A stretch of 8,587 bases of DNA from Candidatus Bathyarchaeota archaeon (GTDB taxonomy: Archaea; Thermoproteota; Bathyarchaeia; Bathyarchaeales; Bathycorpusculaceae): contig PIYF01000028.1 in the NCBI GenBank assembly GCA_003601875.1, positions 1 to 8,587 on the forward strand. The letters run 5' to 3'. Position 1 is the stretch's first letter; every line of letters starts with the position of its first letter. The translations under genes and the position numbers were made by a program. Below are positions 1 to 5,628 of the stretch, piece after piece. Below the pieces are notes generated by a model. It ran no database searches. It was not told the DNA's origin and saw only the letters and a list, made by a program, of their open reading frames with translations.

Positions 1-65
1 CTTCCGACTGTTGGAACAGATAGCGCTGTAATGGGCATTTCTCTACGAGTCTTGGGAATACCCAT
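1..65 (-). CDS. porD: Pyruvate/2-oxoacid:ferredoxin oxidoreductase delta subunit, N-terminal fragment
   Basis: Only the first 21 codons are in the window; the gene runs off the left edge. The ATG at 63-65 follows the porC stop codon after one base, which indicates translational coupling. The visible peptide begins MGIPKTRREMPITALSVPT and then reaches a glycine. This resembles the short N-terminal leader of archaeal delta subunits, small ferredoxin-like proteins that carry two [4Fe-4S] clusters and pass electrons from the catalytic subunits to ferredoxin. The cluster-binding cysteines would lie beyond the edge and cannot be seen. Identity rests on the leader peptide and on the gamma-delta gene order usual in archaeal por operons. 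The porA and porB genes are expected further left. It could equally belong to a related 2-oxoacid oxidoreductase. Confidence 0.72.
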   Translation of the reverse strand, partial: MGIPKTRREMPITALSVPTVG

Positions 66-66
66 T

Positions 67-624
67 TTACCATCCCCTCATCAAACGTTCATAAGCAAGT
101 TCCGCTGCCTTGGCGTTTATCTCTCCTATGCTTCCTGACCATGTTTCCCTTATAACTTTCAAAACACTTTCAAGTTTAACTTCGCCTGTTGCTTTTGCAA
201 AGGCTCCTAAAATTGAAGTGTTAACAACTGGCTGACCTGCCACAAGAAGATTCAACTCCAAAGCTATTCCTGTAGCATCAACAGTGGCTATACGCCAATT
301 TTTTAAATCAACTTCTTCAGGCTTTTTCCTAGTGTTTATTAAAATTAAACCGTCTTTCTTTAATCCCTCCGTTACATCCACAACCTCTTGAAGTTTAGGC
401 GCTAAAACTACAATGTAATCTGGATTGTAAACTTGACTGTGCACAAGTATTGGTTCATCACTTATTCTTGCGAAGGCTTTCACCGGAGCTCCTCTTCTCT
501 CAGCTCCGAAATATGGGAAAGCTTGAACCCATTTACCCTCAAGAAAAGCTGCGTGAGCCAACAGTTGAGCGGCTGTCACCGCTCCCTGTCCACCACGCCC
601 ATGAATTCTTATCTCTTTAAGCAC
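67..624 (-). CDS. porC: Pyruvate/2-oxoacid:ferredoxin oxidoreductase gamma subunit
   Basis: The 185-residue protein is the gamma subunit of a CoA-dependent 2-oxoacid:ferredoxin oxidoreductase, which interconverts pyruvate and acetyl-CoA with CO2 release and ferredoxin reduction in the cytoplasm of anaerobes. The family signature [15 protein letters not shown] occurs at residues 8-22, followed by the [14 protein letters not shown] block at about 35-48 and the [15 protein letters not shown] block in the C-terminal half. Length is normal for the family and the frame is intact. The start is GTG at 622-624, which gives the usual short [10 protein letters not shown]-terminus. AAGGG lies about seven bases upstream, inside a 13-base element also found before the thioredoxin gene. 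porD follows after one base, so this is the head of a por operon. The substrate (pyruvate or another 2-oxoacid) cannot be fixed from gamma alone. Confidence 0.93.
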   Translation of the reverse strand: MLKEIRIHGRGGQGAVTAAQLLAHAAFLEGKWVQAFPYFGAERRGAPVKAFARISDEPILVHSQVYNPDYIVVLAPKLQEVVDVTEGLKKDGLILINTRKKPEEVDLKNWRIATVDATGIALELNLLVAGQPVVNTSILGAFAKATGEVKLESVLKVIRETWSGSIGEINAKAAELAYERLMRGW

Positions 625-698
625 AGCTTTTCCCTTCGTTTAGAATCAAGATTTGAATGTTTCAAACTTATTAGTGTTAAGATAAAAATTAACAATTT

Positions 699-1532
699 TT
701 ATGAAAGGAATCGTAACATTATTTCATCCATCTTTTCTTTTAACTTATCTACAATTTCATCAGACGTATAAGGAGAAGTTTTTAAAGTTTTTAATGGTTT
801 TAATAGTTCGCATACGTCGCTGACTGAAATTTCTTTTTTTAAAAAATCTTTTGAAAGGTTCACTGCAGACAAATATTTGTCTGCGTCATATACGTGTATG
901 CTTCCAGGTTCAACTGCTAAAACCAAATTTAACTTTTTTATTCCATTCCAAGGCATTGCATTGTTTGAATAGCTTTCATAGATTATGGCTTCATGCTGTT
1001 TCACTATTTTTTCGTGTGCTTTTTCCACAGCGTAATTGTAGTAACGTCTTGTTATACTGTTTAATTCTTCTAAATTTGATACATGATGAACTTTTTCTGC
1101 ATTGTGAAAAAGCTTTTGTAACAAAGATTTTTCTTCAGGTTCTAAAGGTGCTGTATCGTTTGCGATTATATGAGTAAAACATTTGTCATTGCATATGGTT
1201 ACTCTATCAATAATGAAACATGGGATTTCATGGAAAGTTTTCTTTTCTACTGGTTCAAAAGTCCAAAGTCTATGTATGGGATTTATGATTTCCTCTGGAA
1301 AGTTGGTTTCTGATGCTGACTTCAGAAGTTTTGCATCCTTTCCATATAGTCGTCCCTCTTTTAATGCGTCATGTAATATGTCATAGTCGTACCACAAGTT
1401 GTTGCCAGCTTTAGGTTTGAAACCGCAAGCGCTAATTCCTTTCTCTCTCAACCAACGGATTAACGCCCTAGCAATAGATGTTTTTCCAGAGGAAAATTCT
1501 CTGAAACCAACTATTAAAATGGATAAAACCAT
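699..1532 (-). CDS. P-loop NTPase with BioD-like features, function unknown
   Basis: A 277-residue protein with an N-terminal P-loop, GFREFSSGKTS (residues 9-19), directly after a hydrophobic first strand (LSILIV). About 20 residues later comes GFKPKAGNN (37-45), which resembles the strand-2 'KP' segment of dethiobiotin synthetase and cobyrinate-synthase-type SIMIBI ATPases. NPIHRLW further on recalls the BioD 'NP' segment. No acidic glycine-rich BioD motif is obvious, so a biotin role is not supported. There is no membrane segment. The start is ATG 1530-1532: GGTGAT at 1538-1543 sits four bases upstream, while an in-frame TTG at 1544 would place that Shine-Dalgarno site inside the gene. The gene lies 74 bases upstream of porC on the same strand and is divergent from the XPF nuclease. 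I cannot name the family. Confidence 0.72.
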   Translation of the reverse strand: MVLSILIVGFREFSSGKTSIARALIRWLREKGISACGFKPKAGNNLWYDYDILHDALKEGRLYGKDAKLLKSASETNFPEEIINPIHRLWTFEPVEKKTFHEIPCFIIDRVTICNDKCFTHIIANDTAPLEPEEKSLLQKLFHNAEKVHHVSNLEELNSITRRYYNYAVEKAHEKIVKQHEAIIYESYSNNAMPWNGIKKLNLVLAVEPGSIHVYDADKYLSAVNLSKDFLKKEISVSDVCELLKPLKTLKTSPYTSDEIVDKLKEKMDEIMLRFLS

Positions 1533-1537
1533 AATTA

Positions 1538-1543
1538 TCACCA
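1538..1543 (-). promoter_or_regulatory. Shine-Dalgarno site deciding the P-loop gene start
   Basis: Read on the minus strand the bases are GGTGAT, a full match to the core expected from the archaeal 16S rRNA tail, followed by AATT and ATG. It argues for ATG 1532 and against the TTG four codons upstream at 1544. Confidence 0.75.
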
Positions 1544-1566
1544 AATTATTAACGATTGTTTTTAGT

Positions 1567-1578
1567 ATGTTTAAACAT
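1567..1578. promoter_or_regulatory. Palindromic TATA-like element between divergent genes
   Basis: ATGTTTAAACAT is a perfect 12-base palindrome in the 68-base gap between the P-loop gene and the XPF nuclease. Its AT core is centred about 40 bases before the P-loop ATG, which would give a leader of about 14 bases containing the GGTGAT site. For the nuclease its centre is only about 28 bases from the TTG, so transcription from it would start too late to include that gene's Shine-Dalgarno site. The T-rich stretch near 1556-1566 may serve the nuclease instead. No factor-binding signature is recognised. Confidence 0.4.
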
Positions 1579-1587
1579 TAACTACTC

Positions 1588-1593
1588 AAGGTG
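1588..1593 (+). promoter_or_regulatory. Shine-Dalgarno site deciding the XPF nuclease start
   Basis: AAGGTG lies seven bases before TTG 1601-1603. It supports this TTG over the upstream in-frame TTG at 1556, which has no such site and would add 15 residues (FLVCLNINYSRCLY region) not expected before an ERCC4 domain. Confidence 0.65.
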
Positions 1594-1600
1594 TCTGTAT

Positions 1601-2266
1601 TTGTCTAAAAACAAAAATAAAAAACCCGTGATAATTGTGGATTCCCGTGAAAGCCCCATAATTAAAACAGCTCTCGTTGAGTTTGGCTCTAAAGTTGTTG
1701 AAGAGGCGTTAGCTCCGGCAGATTATGTTGTTTCTGAAACTTGCGCCGTGGAAAGAAAAGAATTCCATGACTTTTACCGTTCAATTTTTGATGGAAGACT
1801 GTTTGAGCAAGCTGAGAGAATTGTTGGTGCTTATGAAACGGCATGCTTAATTGTTGAGGGAAACATCACAAATATTTTGAAGAATGTTCAAAATCCACTT
1901 GTTTTTTGGGGAGCCTTGGCAAAGGTTTTAGCAGATCACAAGCTATCCGTAGTTTTCACTCCAAATGAACTGCATACAGCAATGTTTCTCTATAGCTTAG
2001 CAAAAAAATTTCAAGAGGAAAAAAGAAGGAGAGTGGCAGTTAGATACAAACCTAAAGTTTACACATTAAAGCAAATACAGCTTTTAACTGTTCAAAGTCT
2101 TCCTCAAGTGGGTCCAGAGAGAGCTGAAATGTTGTTAAAGAAGTTTGGAAGTGTGAGAAGGGTTTTCCAAGCAACCAAACCTGAACTTTTATCCGTTAAG
2201 GGTTTAGGTGAGAAAACTGTTCGAAAAATCCTAGAAGTTTTAGATAGCAAATATTCAGCAACATAA
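1601..2266 (+). CDS. XPF/ERCC4-type structure-specific endonuclease (short archaeal form)
   Basis: A 221-residue nuclease expected to cut 3'-flap, fork and related branched DNA during repair or replication restart. The N-terminal ERCC4 nuclease domain (about 9-140) shows VDSRE (13-17), ADY (40-42, where the family usually has GDY), and the catalytic ERKEFHD block (51-57) with D14, D41, E51, R52, K53 and D57 all present. A C-terminal tandem helix-hairpin-helix domain follows (about 160-215: LPQVGPERAEMLLKKFGS and VKGLGEKTVRKI). No helicase domain is present, so it is the short XPF form typical of Crenarchaeota and relatives, not euryarchaeal Hef. The tail after the second hairpin is only a few residues and no PCNA-interacting (QxxLxxFF-type) motif is visible. 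The TTG start is chosen from the AAGGTG site seven bases upstream. A small coiled-coil gene follows after 49 bases. Confidence 0.9.
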   Translation: MSKNKNKKPVIIVDSRESPIIKTALVEFGSKVVEEALAPADYVVSETCAVERKEFHDFYRSIFDGRLFEQAERIVGAYETACLIVEGNITNILKNVQNPLVFWGALAKVLADHKLSVVFTPNELHTAMFLYSLAKKFQEEKRRRVAVRYKPKVYTLKQIQLLTVQSLPQVGPERAEMLLKKFGSVRRVFQATKPELLSVKGLGEKTVRKILEVLDSKYSAT

Positions 2267-2315
2267 AATAACATTGTTTAATACTCACAAAAACGATAAT
2301 AATTAGGGGAGATAA

Positions 2316-2513
2316 ATGGTTTACCCTCCAAATCTTCCAAAAATTCCTAAAAGACCGGAAGAGGAACGTCGATGGCCTTCGCCAACGCCTTACCCTATTC
2401 CTTCAGAAGAACTTGGAAAACTTTTGAAGCAGATTCTCGATAGATTAGATGCTATTGAAAAACGTTTAGATAATATAGAAAAAATTTTGGCACAGACAAA
2501 ACCAAGCTTATAA
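2316..2513 (+). CDS. Small proline-rich/coiled-coil protein, unknown function
   Basis: A 65-residue protein I do not recognise. The first half is rich in proline and charged residues (VYPPNLPKIPKRPEEERRW, then PSPTPYPIP). The second half, from about residue 31, is a regular amphipathic heptad pattern (LGKLLKQILDRLDAIEKRL followed by DNIEKILAQ), which predicts one coiled-coil helix suited to oligomerisation or to docking on a partner. There is no signal peptide or membrane segment. GGGGAGAT at 2307-2314 lies just before the ATG, a good ribosome-binding site, and an AT-rich TATA-like stretch lies near 2276-2284, so the gene looks genuine and separately expressed. It lies 49 bases after the XPF nuclease, and its stop codon overlaps the end of the convergent thioredoxin gene by six bases. 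A link to the nuclease is only suggested by position. Confidence 0.75.
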   Translation: MVYPPNLPKIPKRPEEERRWPSPTPYPIPSEELGKLLKQILDRLDAIEKRLDNIEKILAQTKPSL

Positions 2514-2930
2514 ATGTCGGGTTATCCTTGGTTCAAGAAGTTGCCTTGGCATAGCTCCTATTATCCTATCCACCAGTTTACCATTCTTAAAAACTAGAAG
2601 TGTTGGTATGCTCATTATCCCGTAAGCTGTAGCAGTTACAGGGTTTTCATCAACATTTAGCTTTCCAAAAACAATTTTTCCAGCATAATCCCTAGCTAAT
2701 TCCTCTATCACTGGAGCAACATAAAGACATGGACCACACCAAGGCGCCCAGCAGTCAATAACGACTAATTGATGACTTTTAACAAAATTTCCAAAATCGT
2801 TATCTGTTACTTTAACTGGTTTATTAATCACTTTCTCCTTAACTCCTTCCTTTTTCTTAAGAGATTCCTTAACCATTTCTCGAAGTTTCTTAAGTTTTAT
2901 TCTCTTAAGTTCTTCATCTTCTTCAGACAT
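2508..2930 (-). CDS. Thioredoxin with N-terminal charged helix
   Basis: A 140-residue cytoplasmic thiol-disulfide oxidoreductase. The active site WCGPC is at residues 64-68 (C65, C68) after VVIDCWAP, and the cis-proline segment SIPTLLVF gives P109. The fold continues to about residue 135 and the family's GK turn is present. The first ~35 residues form a strongly charged helix (EEDEELKRIKLKKLREMVK) ahead of the thioredoxin domain, an extension seen in several archaeal thioredoxins; there is no signal peptide. An additional cysteine, C60, sits five residues before the active site. The ATG at 2928-2930 has AAGGG eight bases upstream. A TATA box at 2991-2999 gives it a promoter separate from the DUF2070 gene. 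The 3' end overlaps the convergent coiled-coil gene. Partner proteins and the reductase are not in the window. Confidence 0.95.
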   Translation of the reverse strand: MSEEDEELKRIKLKKLREMVKESLKKKEGVKEKVINKPVKVTDNDFGNFVKSHQLVVIDCWAPWCGPCLYVAPVIEELARDYAGKIVFGKLNVDENPVTATAYGIMSIPTLLVFKNGKLVDRIIGAMPRQLLEPRITRHL

Positions 2931-2945
2931 TTAGTTTTCCCTTCG

Positions 2946-2959
2946 TTAACAATTGTTAA
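2946..2959. promoter_or_regulatory. 14-base perfect palindrome in the thioredoxin leader
   Basis: TTAACAATTGTTAA is perfectly palindromic. It lies 10-23 bases downstream of the transcription start predicted from the TATA box at 2991-2999, and 15 bases before the ATG. An outer inverted repeat, CGTTAA and TTAACG on the minus strand, surrounds part of it. Position and symmetry fit an operator for a dimeric regulator, but AT-rich palindromes also arise by chance and no known operator is matched. Confidence 0.4.
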
Positions 2960-2990
2960 GTTTTAACGGGGTTGAGAATAATAGCCCAGA

Positions 2991-2999
2991 AATATAAAT
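2991..2999 (-). promoter_or_regulatory. TATA box of the thioredoxin gene
   Basis: On the minus strand the bases are ATTTATATT, a near-ideal archaeal TATA box centred at 2995. A start about 26 bases downstream, near 2969, would give a leader of about 39 bases that includes the palindrome and the AAGGG site. Confidence 0.6.
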
Positions 3000-3011
3000 T
3001 TTCTTCAATTT

Positions 3012-4838
3012 TCAAGCAAATGCTAAGAAGAGAATTAGAAGAAGACCTGTAACTCCAAACAGTGGTAGTGAAATTTTCTTTGCTTTCTTAAGGGCTTCAT
3101 CCGTTAAGAGGCATAGTTTCTCTAGTTTTTCAGCTCCTATAACTTTAACTTTGGGAACAGTTATGTTTACACATGAAACTTTAACTTTTTCTAGTTTTGA
3201 TAAAGCGGATGAAACAGTTTCTTTCACATATCCTATTAATTTTTCATTGTCCATAACCTCACCGACTGGATGGTAACCGCGTCTATCCATCACAACAGCG
3301 TTAACAGCATGTGTATCCGTTGTGAAAACTTCGCATTCATCTACCCCTATAGATTTAACAGCGGAAATTATTCTTTCTCTTAACCCAGAAACCATGTTGT
3401 TTCCATCAATGACTATGTAAGCTGCTTTTTGTCCATTAACTTCGATAACGAAGGATGTGATTCCTCCTGGTCCCATACCATCTCGTAGAGTGAACTCTTT
3501 CGGCAGAATTGAAGATGCTCCAATCTTAAAAGGTGACTTTTTTGAAGAGTAAGCTGCGATTAAACTTTTGACTCCAGCCTTTTTTAAATCATCCAAAACA
3601 TCAGCGAGGTTCATTTCACCATCCGTGCTGTTATGGGCGTTAATAATAGCGCAATGATTTAACCCAATTTTTCTAGCTTCTTCCAGTAAGTATAATCCAA
3701 GTTCTTTTGGTAGATCCTCTGTTGTTTGAGGTGCAAGACTTAAAGAGAGAAGAGCTGATTTGCCGAATATTTGACAACATGCAGTGGCTGCACCGTGTTT
3801 AACTTTAACAAATGGAGAAGCCTTTGTTTCAGAAACCTTAAACCTTGAGGCTGCAATGACTTCTTTAATGACTTTTTCATTTTCCCTCTGTGAAGTTAAA
3901 TCAGCTTCATGTCCAAGTAAACCATGAGGAACACATGCAACACAGTCAAGCTTTTCCTCCAAATTATTCTTGAGCATGGATGATAAAAGGCTGCTGCCAA
4001 CATTTTTAAATGGACCTGGATGAATGGATGGGATAACAATAACGGCCTTCGTTTTTGATGCAGAGGAGGCAAACTTTAAAATTGAAATTTCAACATCTTT
4101 TTCTTTTCCAAGTTTATCTAAGAATTTTTCGAATGGAGCGTTTAGGTTTGCTATCCAGTTTAATAAGAATGCCTTAAAAAGAGATAGAGATGAAACTCCA
4201 ACAGCCCTTTTTGCAACATTGTTTATTGTATAAGTGAAAATGAAACTTGATGCAAGGCTTATAATTATTGAGTATGGAAGGAAAAGCCACAAGCCTGGGG
4301 TTAGACTATGCTTTAAAGACCAGAGAAAGAGAAACGGAATTATGCAAGAGAATGGTTGAACAAGGGAGCTGCATAGAATTCTCCAGTTGCTTATAAAGGT
4401 TGTTGAGTTAAAAACAATTAACCGTAAAATCATAACTGCAGAAAAACCTAGAAGGCAAAACCTAGCCCATGCCGTTACATCTTTAAATAGAACAGCGATG
4501 GTTGCACCGATAAAAATCAGCAAGAACCAGAAAACCCAACTGAAGAGGGAAAGTCCGAGAAGCCTTCTAAAGTTATAAATTGGATCTTTTCTCAAAAAAG
4601 TCTTGCTTAACATGTAATCGGCAATTATGTTTAAAATGAAAATTGATGAACCTAAAGTTAATCCGTTAACCAAACCGTCAATGGATGGAAATAATAAAAT
4701 AGTTGAAATGGTTCCGCCAATTATACAAAGTGATGCTAAAAACATGAGTATTTTTTTGAATGTTGGAAGTACAAATAAAGATGAGTAATGTTTAACAGCT
4801 TTATCTATAGCTTTGCTTAATGACTCTTCTTTTAACAC
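3012..4838 (-). CDS. DUF2070 family archaeal membrane protein
   Basis: A 608-residue member of an archaeal membrane family without known function. Residues 1-210 contain about six hydrophobic helices (roughly 27-50, 55-76, 92-118, 125-144, 155-175 and 181-203). A large soluble domain (about 240-580) follows, and a single C-terminal helix (about 590-607) closes the protein. The soluble domain carries the family's histidine/aspartate-rich motifs: IHPGPF (272-277), HGLLGHEAD (305-313), HNSTDGE (402-408), RDGMGPGG (452-459), TTDTHAVN (506-513) and YHPVGE (522-527). Clustered His and Asp residues of this kind suggest a metal-dependent hydrolase-like site, which is my inference. Start is GTG 4836-4838 with GGAAGAT upstream at 4842-4848 and a TATA-like box at 4876-4883. 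The frame is intact. The thioredoxin gene lies 81 bases downstream under its own promoter. Confidence 0.9.
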   Translation of the reverse strand: MLKEESLSKAIDKAVKHYSSLFVLPTFKKILMFLASLCIIGGTISTILLFPSIDGLVNGLTLGSSIFILNIIADYMLSKTFLRKDPIYNFRRLLGLSLFSWVFWFLLIFIGATIAVLFKDVTAWARFCLLGFSAVMILRLIVFNSTTFISNWRILCSSLVQPFSCIIPFLFLWSLKHSLTPGLWLFLPYSIIISLASSFIFTYTINNVAKRAVGVSSLSLFKAFLLNWIANLNAPFEKFLDKLGKEKDVEISILKFASSASKTKAVIVIPSIHPGPFKNVGSSLLSSMLKNNLEEKLDCVACVPHGLLGHEADLTSQRENEKVIKEVIAASRFKVSETKASPFVKVKHGAATACCQIFGKSALLSLSLAPQTTEDLPKELGLYLLEEARKIGLNHCAIINAHNSTDGEMNLADVLDDLKKAGVKSLIAAYSSKKSPFKIGASSILPKEFTLRDGMGPGGITSFVIEVNGQKAAYIVIDGNNMVSGLRERIISAVKSIGVDECEVFTTDTHAVNAVVMDRRGYHPVGEVMDNEKLIGYVKETVSSALSKLEKVKVSCVNITVPKVKVIGAEKLEKLCLLTDEALKKAKKISLPLFGVTGLLLILFLAFA

Positions 4839-4875
4839 TTTATCTTCCAGCTGATTTTATGAGAAAAGCTTTCAC

Positions 4876-4883
4876 ATATTAAA
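4876..4883 (-). promoter_or_regulatory. TATA-like box of the DUF2070 gene
   Basis: TTTAATAT on the minus strand is centred 41 bases before the GTG start. A start about 26 bases downstream leaves a 15-base leader that just contains the GGAAGAT ribosome-binding site. Confidence 0.5.
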
Positions 4884-5028
4884 TTGTCGAATAAAACATT
4901 TTTAACATTAATCATTCGGTGGTGAATAAGCATTTTAACATGTACTAGGAAAATGTAAAGCGGTGGGAAAGACACGGTTATGGTTTATACGGCTTTTCCT
5001 TCGTTAACTAGAAGAGTAAGTGTTTTAT
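4884..5028. other. Intergenic stretch with a GC-richer island
   Basis: This is the main part of the longest gap in the window, between the divergent DUF2070 and Sm-like genes. Most is AT-rich. A less AT-rich island at about 4960-4993 is flanked by the 7-base inverted repeat AGGAAAA (4947-4953) and TTTTCCT (4994-5000). Within it GTG (4963-4965) could pair with CAC (4973-4975). GGTGGTGA at 4919-4926 resembles a ribosome-binding site but no start codon follows on plus. I see no tRNA, no C/D-box pair and no convincing gene. Confidence 0.35.
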
Positions 5029-5029
5029 G

Positions 5030-5037
5030 CTTAAAAG
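5030..5037 (+). promoter_or_regulatory. TATA-like box of the Sm-like gene (leaderless)
   Basis: CTTAAAAG is centred about 28 bases before ATG 5062, which puts the expected transcription start at or next to the start codon. No Shine-Dalgarno site precedes this ATG, in keeping with a leaderless mRNA. Confidence 0.5.
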
Positions 5038-5061
5038 TTAATTTTAAATTTTGCGAACTTT

Positions 5062-5352
5062 ATGCCTGAACAAAACCTACCGCCAACAATCTTTCACATG
5101 CTTGAGAAAAACTTGAATAAAAGGGTAAGGGTGATTTTAGATCCGTCTTATGGTTTTGAGGGTAAGCTTGCTGCTGTTACAAGGGAGCCAGCTGGTATAT
5201 GGCTTTCAGATGCTGAAGCAGTTACTTTAAGGGCGACAATAGCTCAACCTATACCTCAAGTTGCAAGCAGAGAGGAAAGAAGTGAAATATTTATTCACTT
5301 AAATTCTGTTCAGAGGATAGAAGTTTTACATTCAACTTCTTCTAGACGTTAA
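5062..5352 (+). CDS. Sm-like (LSm) family protein, divergent
   Basis: A 96-residue protein with the Sm fold pattern. An N-terminal helix (about 8-17) precedes NKRVRVIL (19-26), the strand pair around GFEGKLAAV (31-39) and GIWLSDAE (45-52), forming an Sm1-like motif. IFIHLNSVQRIEVL (76-89) takes the place of Sm2. A loop of about 22 residues (53-74) between them is longer than in typical archaeal Sm proteins of about 75 residues. By eye alignment, the D-x-H-x-N uridine-binding residues of Sm1 are replaced by T40, E42 and A44, and the RG of Sm2 is replaced by HL. Ring assembly is plausible but canonical U-rich RNA binding is doubtful. It appears leaderless. The stop codon overlaps that of convergent Sec61-beta by four bases. 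Confidence 0.75.
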   Translation: MPEQNLPPTIFHMLEKNLNKRVRVILDPSYGFEGKLAAVTREPAGIWLSDAEAVTLRATIAQPIPQVASREERSEIFIHLNSVQRIEVLHSTSSRR

Positions 5353-5516
5353 AAGAGTAAGTGGGAAATTGCAACAACCACTATTAATCCGATAGCCGCA
5401 GCTACAAGCACTTCCGGTTTAACCTTAACTCCTTCAGTTTCCTCCTCGAAGAATCTGAGGAGTCCAGCGCTTGCAGCCGGCATCGGCGCCTTTCTTTCCT
5501 TTTTCCTTTTACTCAT
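5349..5516 (-). CDS. secG: Preprotein translocase Sec61-beta (SecG-type) subunit
   Basis: A 55-residue tail-anchored protein, the beta subunit of the archaeal SecYE-beta channel, beginning MSKRKKERKAPMPAASAGL. It has a basic N-terminus and the family block AGLLRFFEEETEGVKVKP (residues 17-34), where G and RFF(E/D) are characteristic, then a single hydrophobic helix VLVAAAIGLIVVVAISHLLF (36-55) running to the C-terminus. Length and layout are typical of archaeal Sec61-beta. ATG 5514-5516 has GGATGAT upstream, and a TATA-like TTAATAAT lies near 5558-5565. The gene is divergent from serine hydroxymethyltransferase, sharing a 112-base intergenic region, and convergent with the Sm-like gene, overlapping it by four bases. 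Nothing in the sequence is abnormal. Confidence 0.93.
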   Translation of the reverse strand: MSKRKKERKAPMPAASAGLLRFFEEETEGVKVKPEVLVAAAIGLIVVVAISHLLF

Positions 5517-5614
5517 TACGTATCATCCGTTTCTAAAACATAACCGTGGTTTTCTCAATTATTAACTTTACTGTCGCTCAAAGAATTTTTATCTGTGAAG
5601 TAATATACTAATGA

Positions 5615-5620
5615 AAGGTG
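5615..5620 (+). promoter_or_regulatory. Shine-Dalgarno site deciding the glyA start
   Basis: AAGGTG lies eight bases before ATG 5629. The upstream in-frame ATG at 5611 has no such site. The TATA-like ATTTTTATC at 5585-5593 predicts transcription starting near 5611-5615, so 5611 would be usable only as a leaderless start. Confidence 0.6.
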
Positions 5621-5628
5621 TCTCTAAA

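Noticed and set aside
433..1581. Plus-strand open frames opposite porC and the P-loop gene
   Set aside because: They mirror well-supported minus-strand genes, have low-complexity translations rich in S, F and L, and lack ribosome-binding sites.
1556..1600. Longer XPF nuclease start at TTG 1556
   Set aside because: It would include the predicted promoter and the AAGGTG site in the coding region, and the extra residues do not fit the family N-terminus.
4919..4926. GGTGGTGA resembling a Shine-Dalgarno site in the intergenic region
   Set aside because: No start codon with an open frame follows within a usable distance on the plus strand.
4832..4975. A 47-codon minus-strand frame starting at GTG 4973-4975 in the gap upstream of the DUF2070 gene, downstream of the third 13-base element
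   Set aside because: The element is 18 bases from the GTG, too far for a ribosome-binding site. The peptide shows no domain or heptad pattern, and the frame overlaps the DUF2070 promoter and start.
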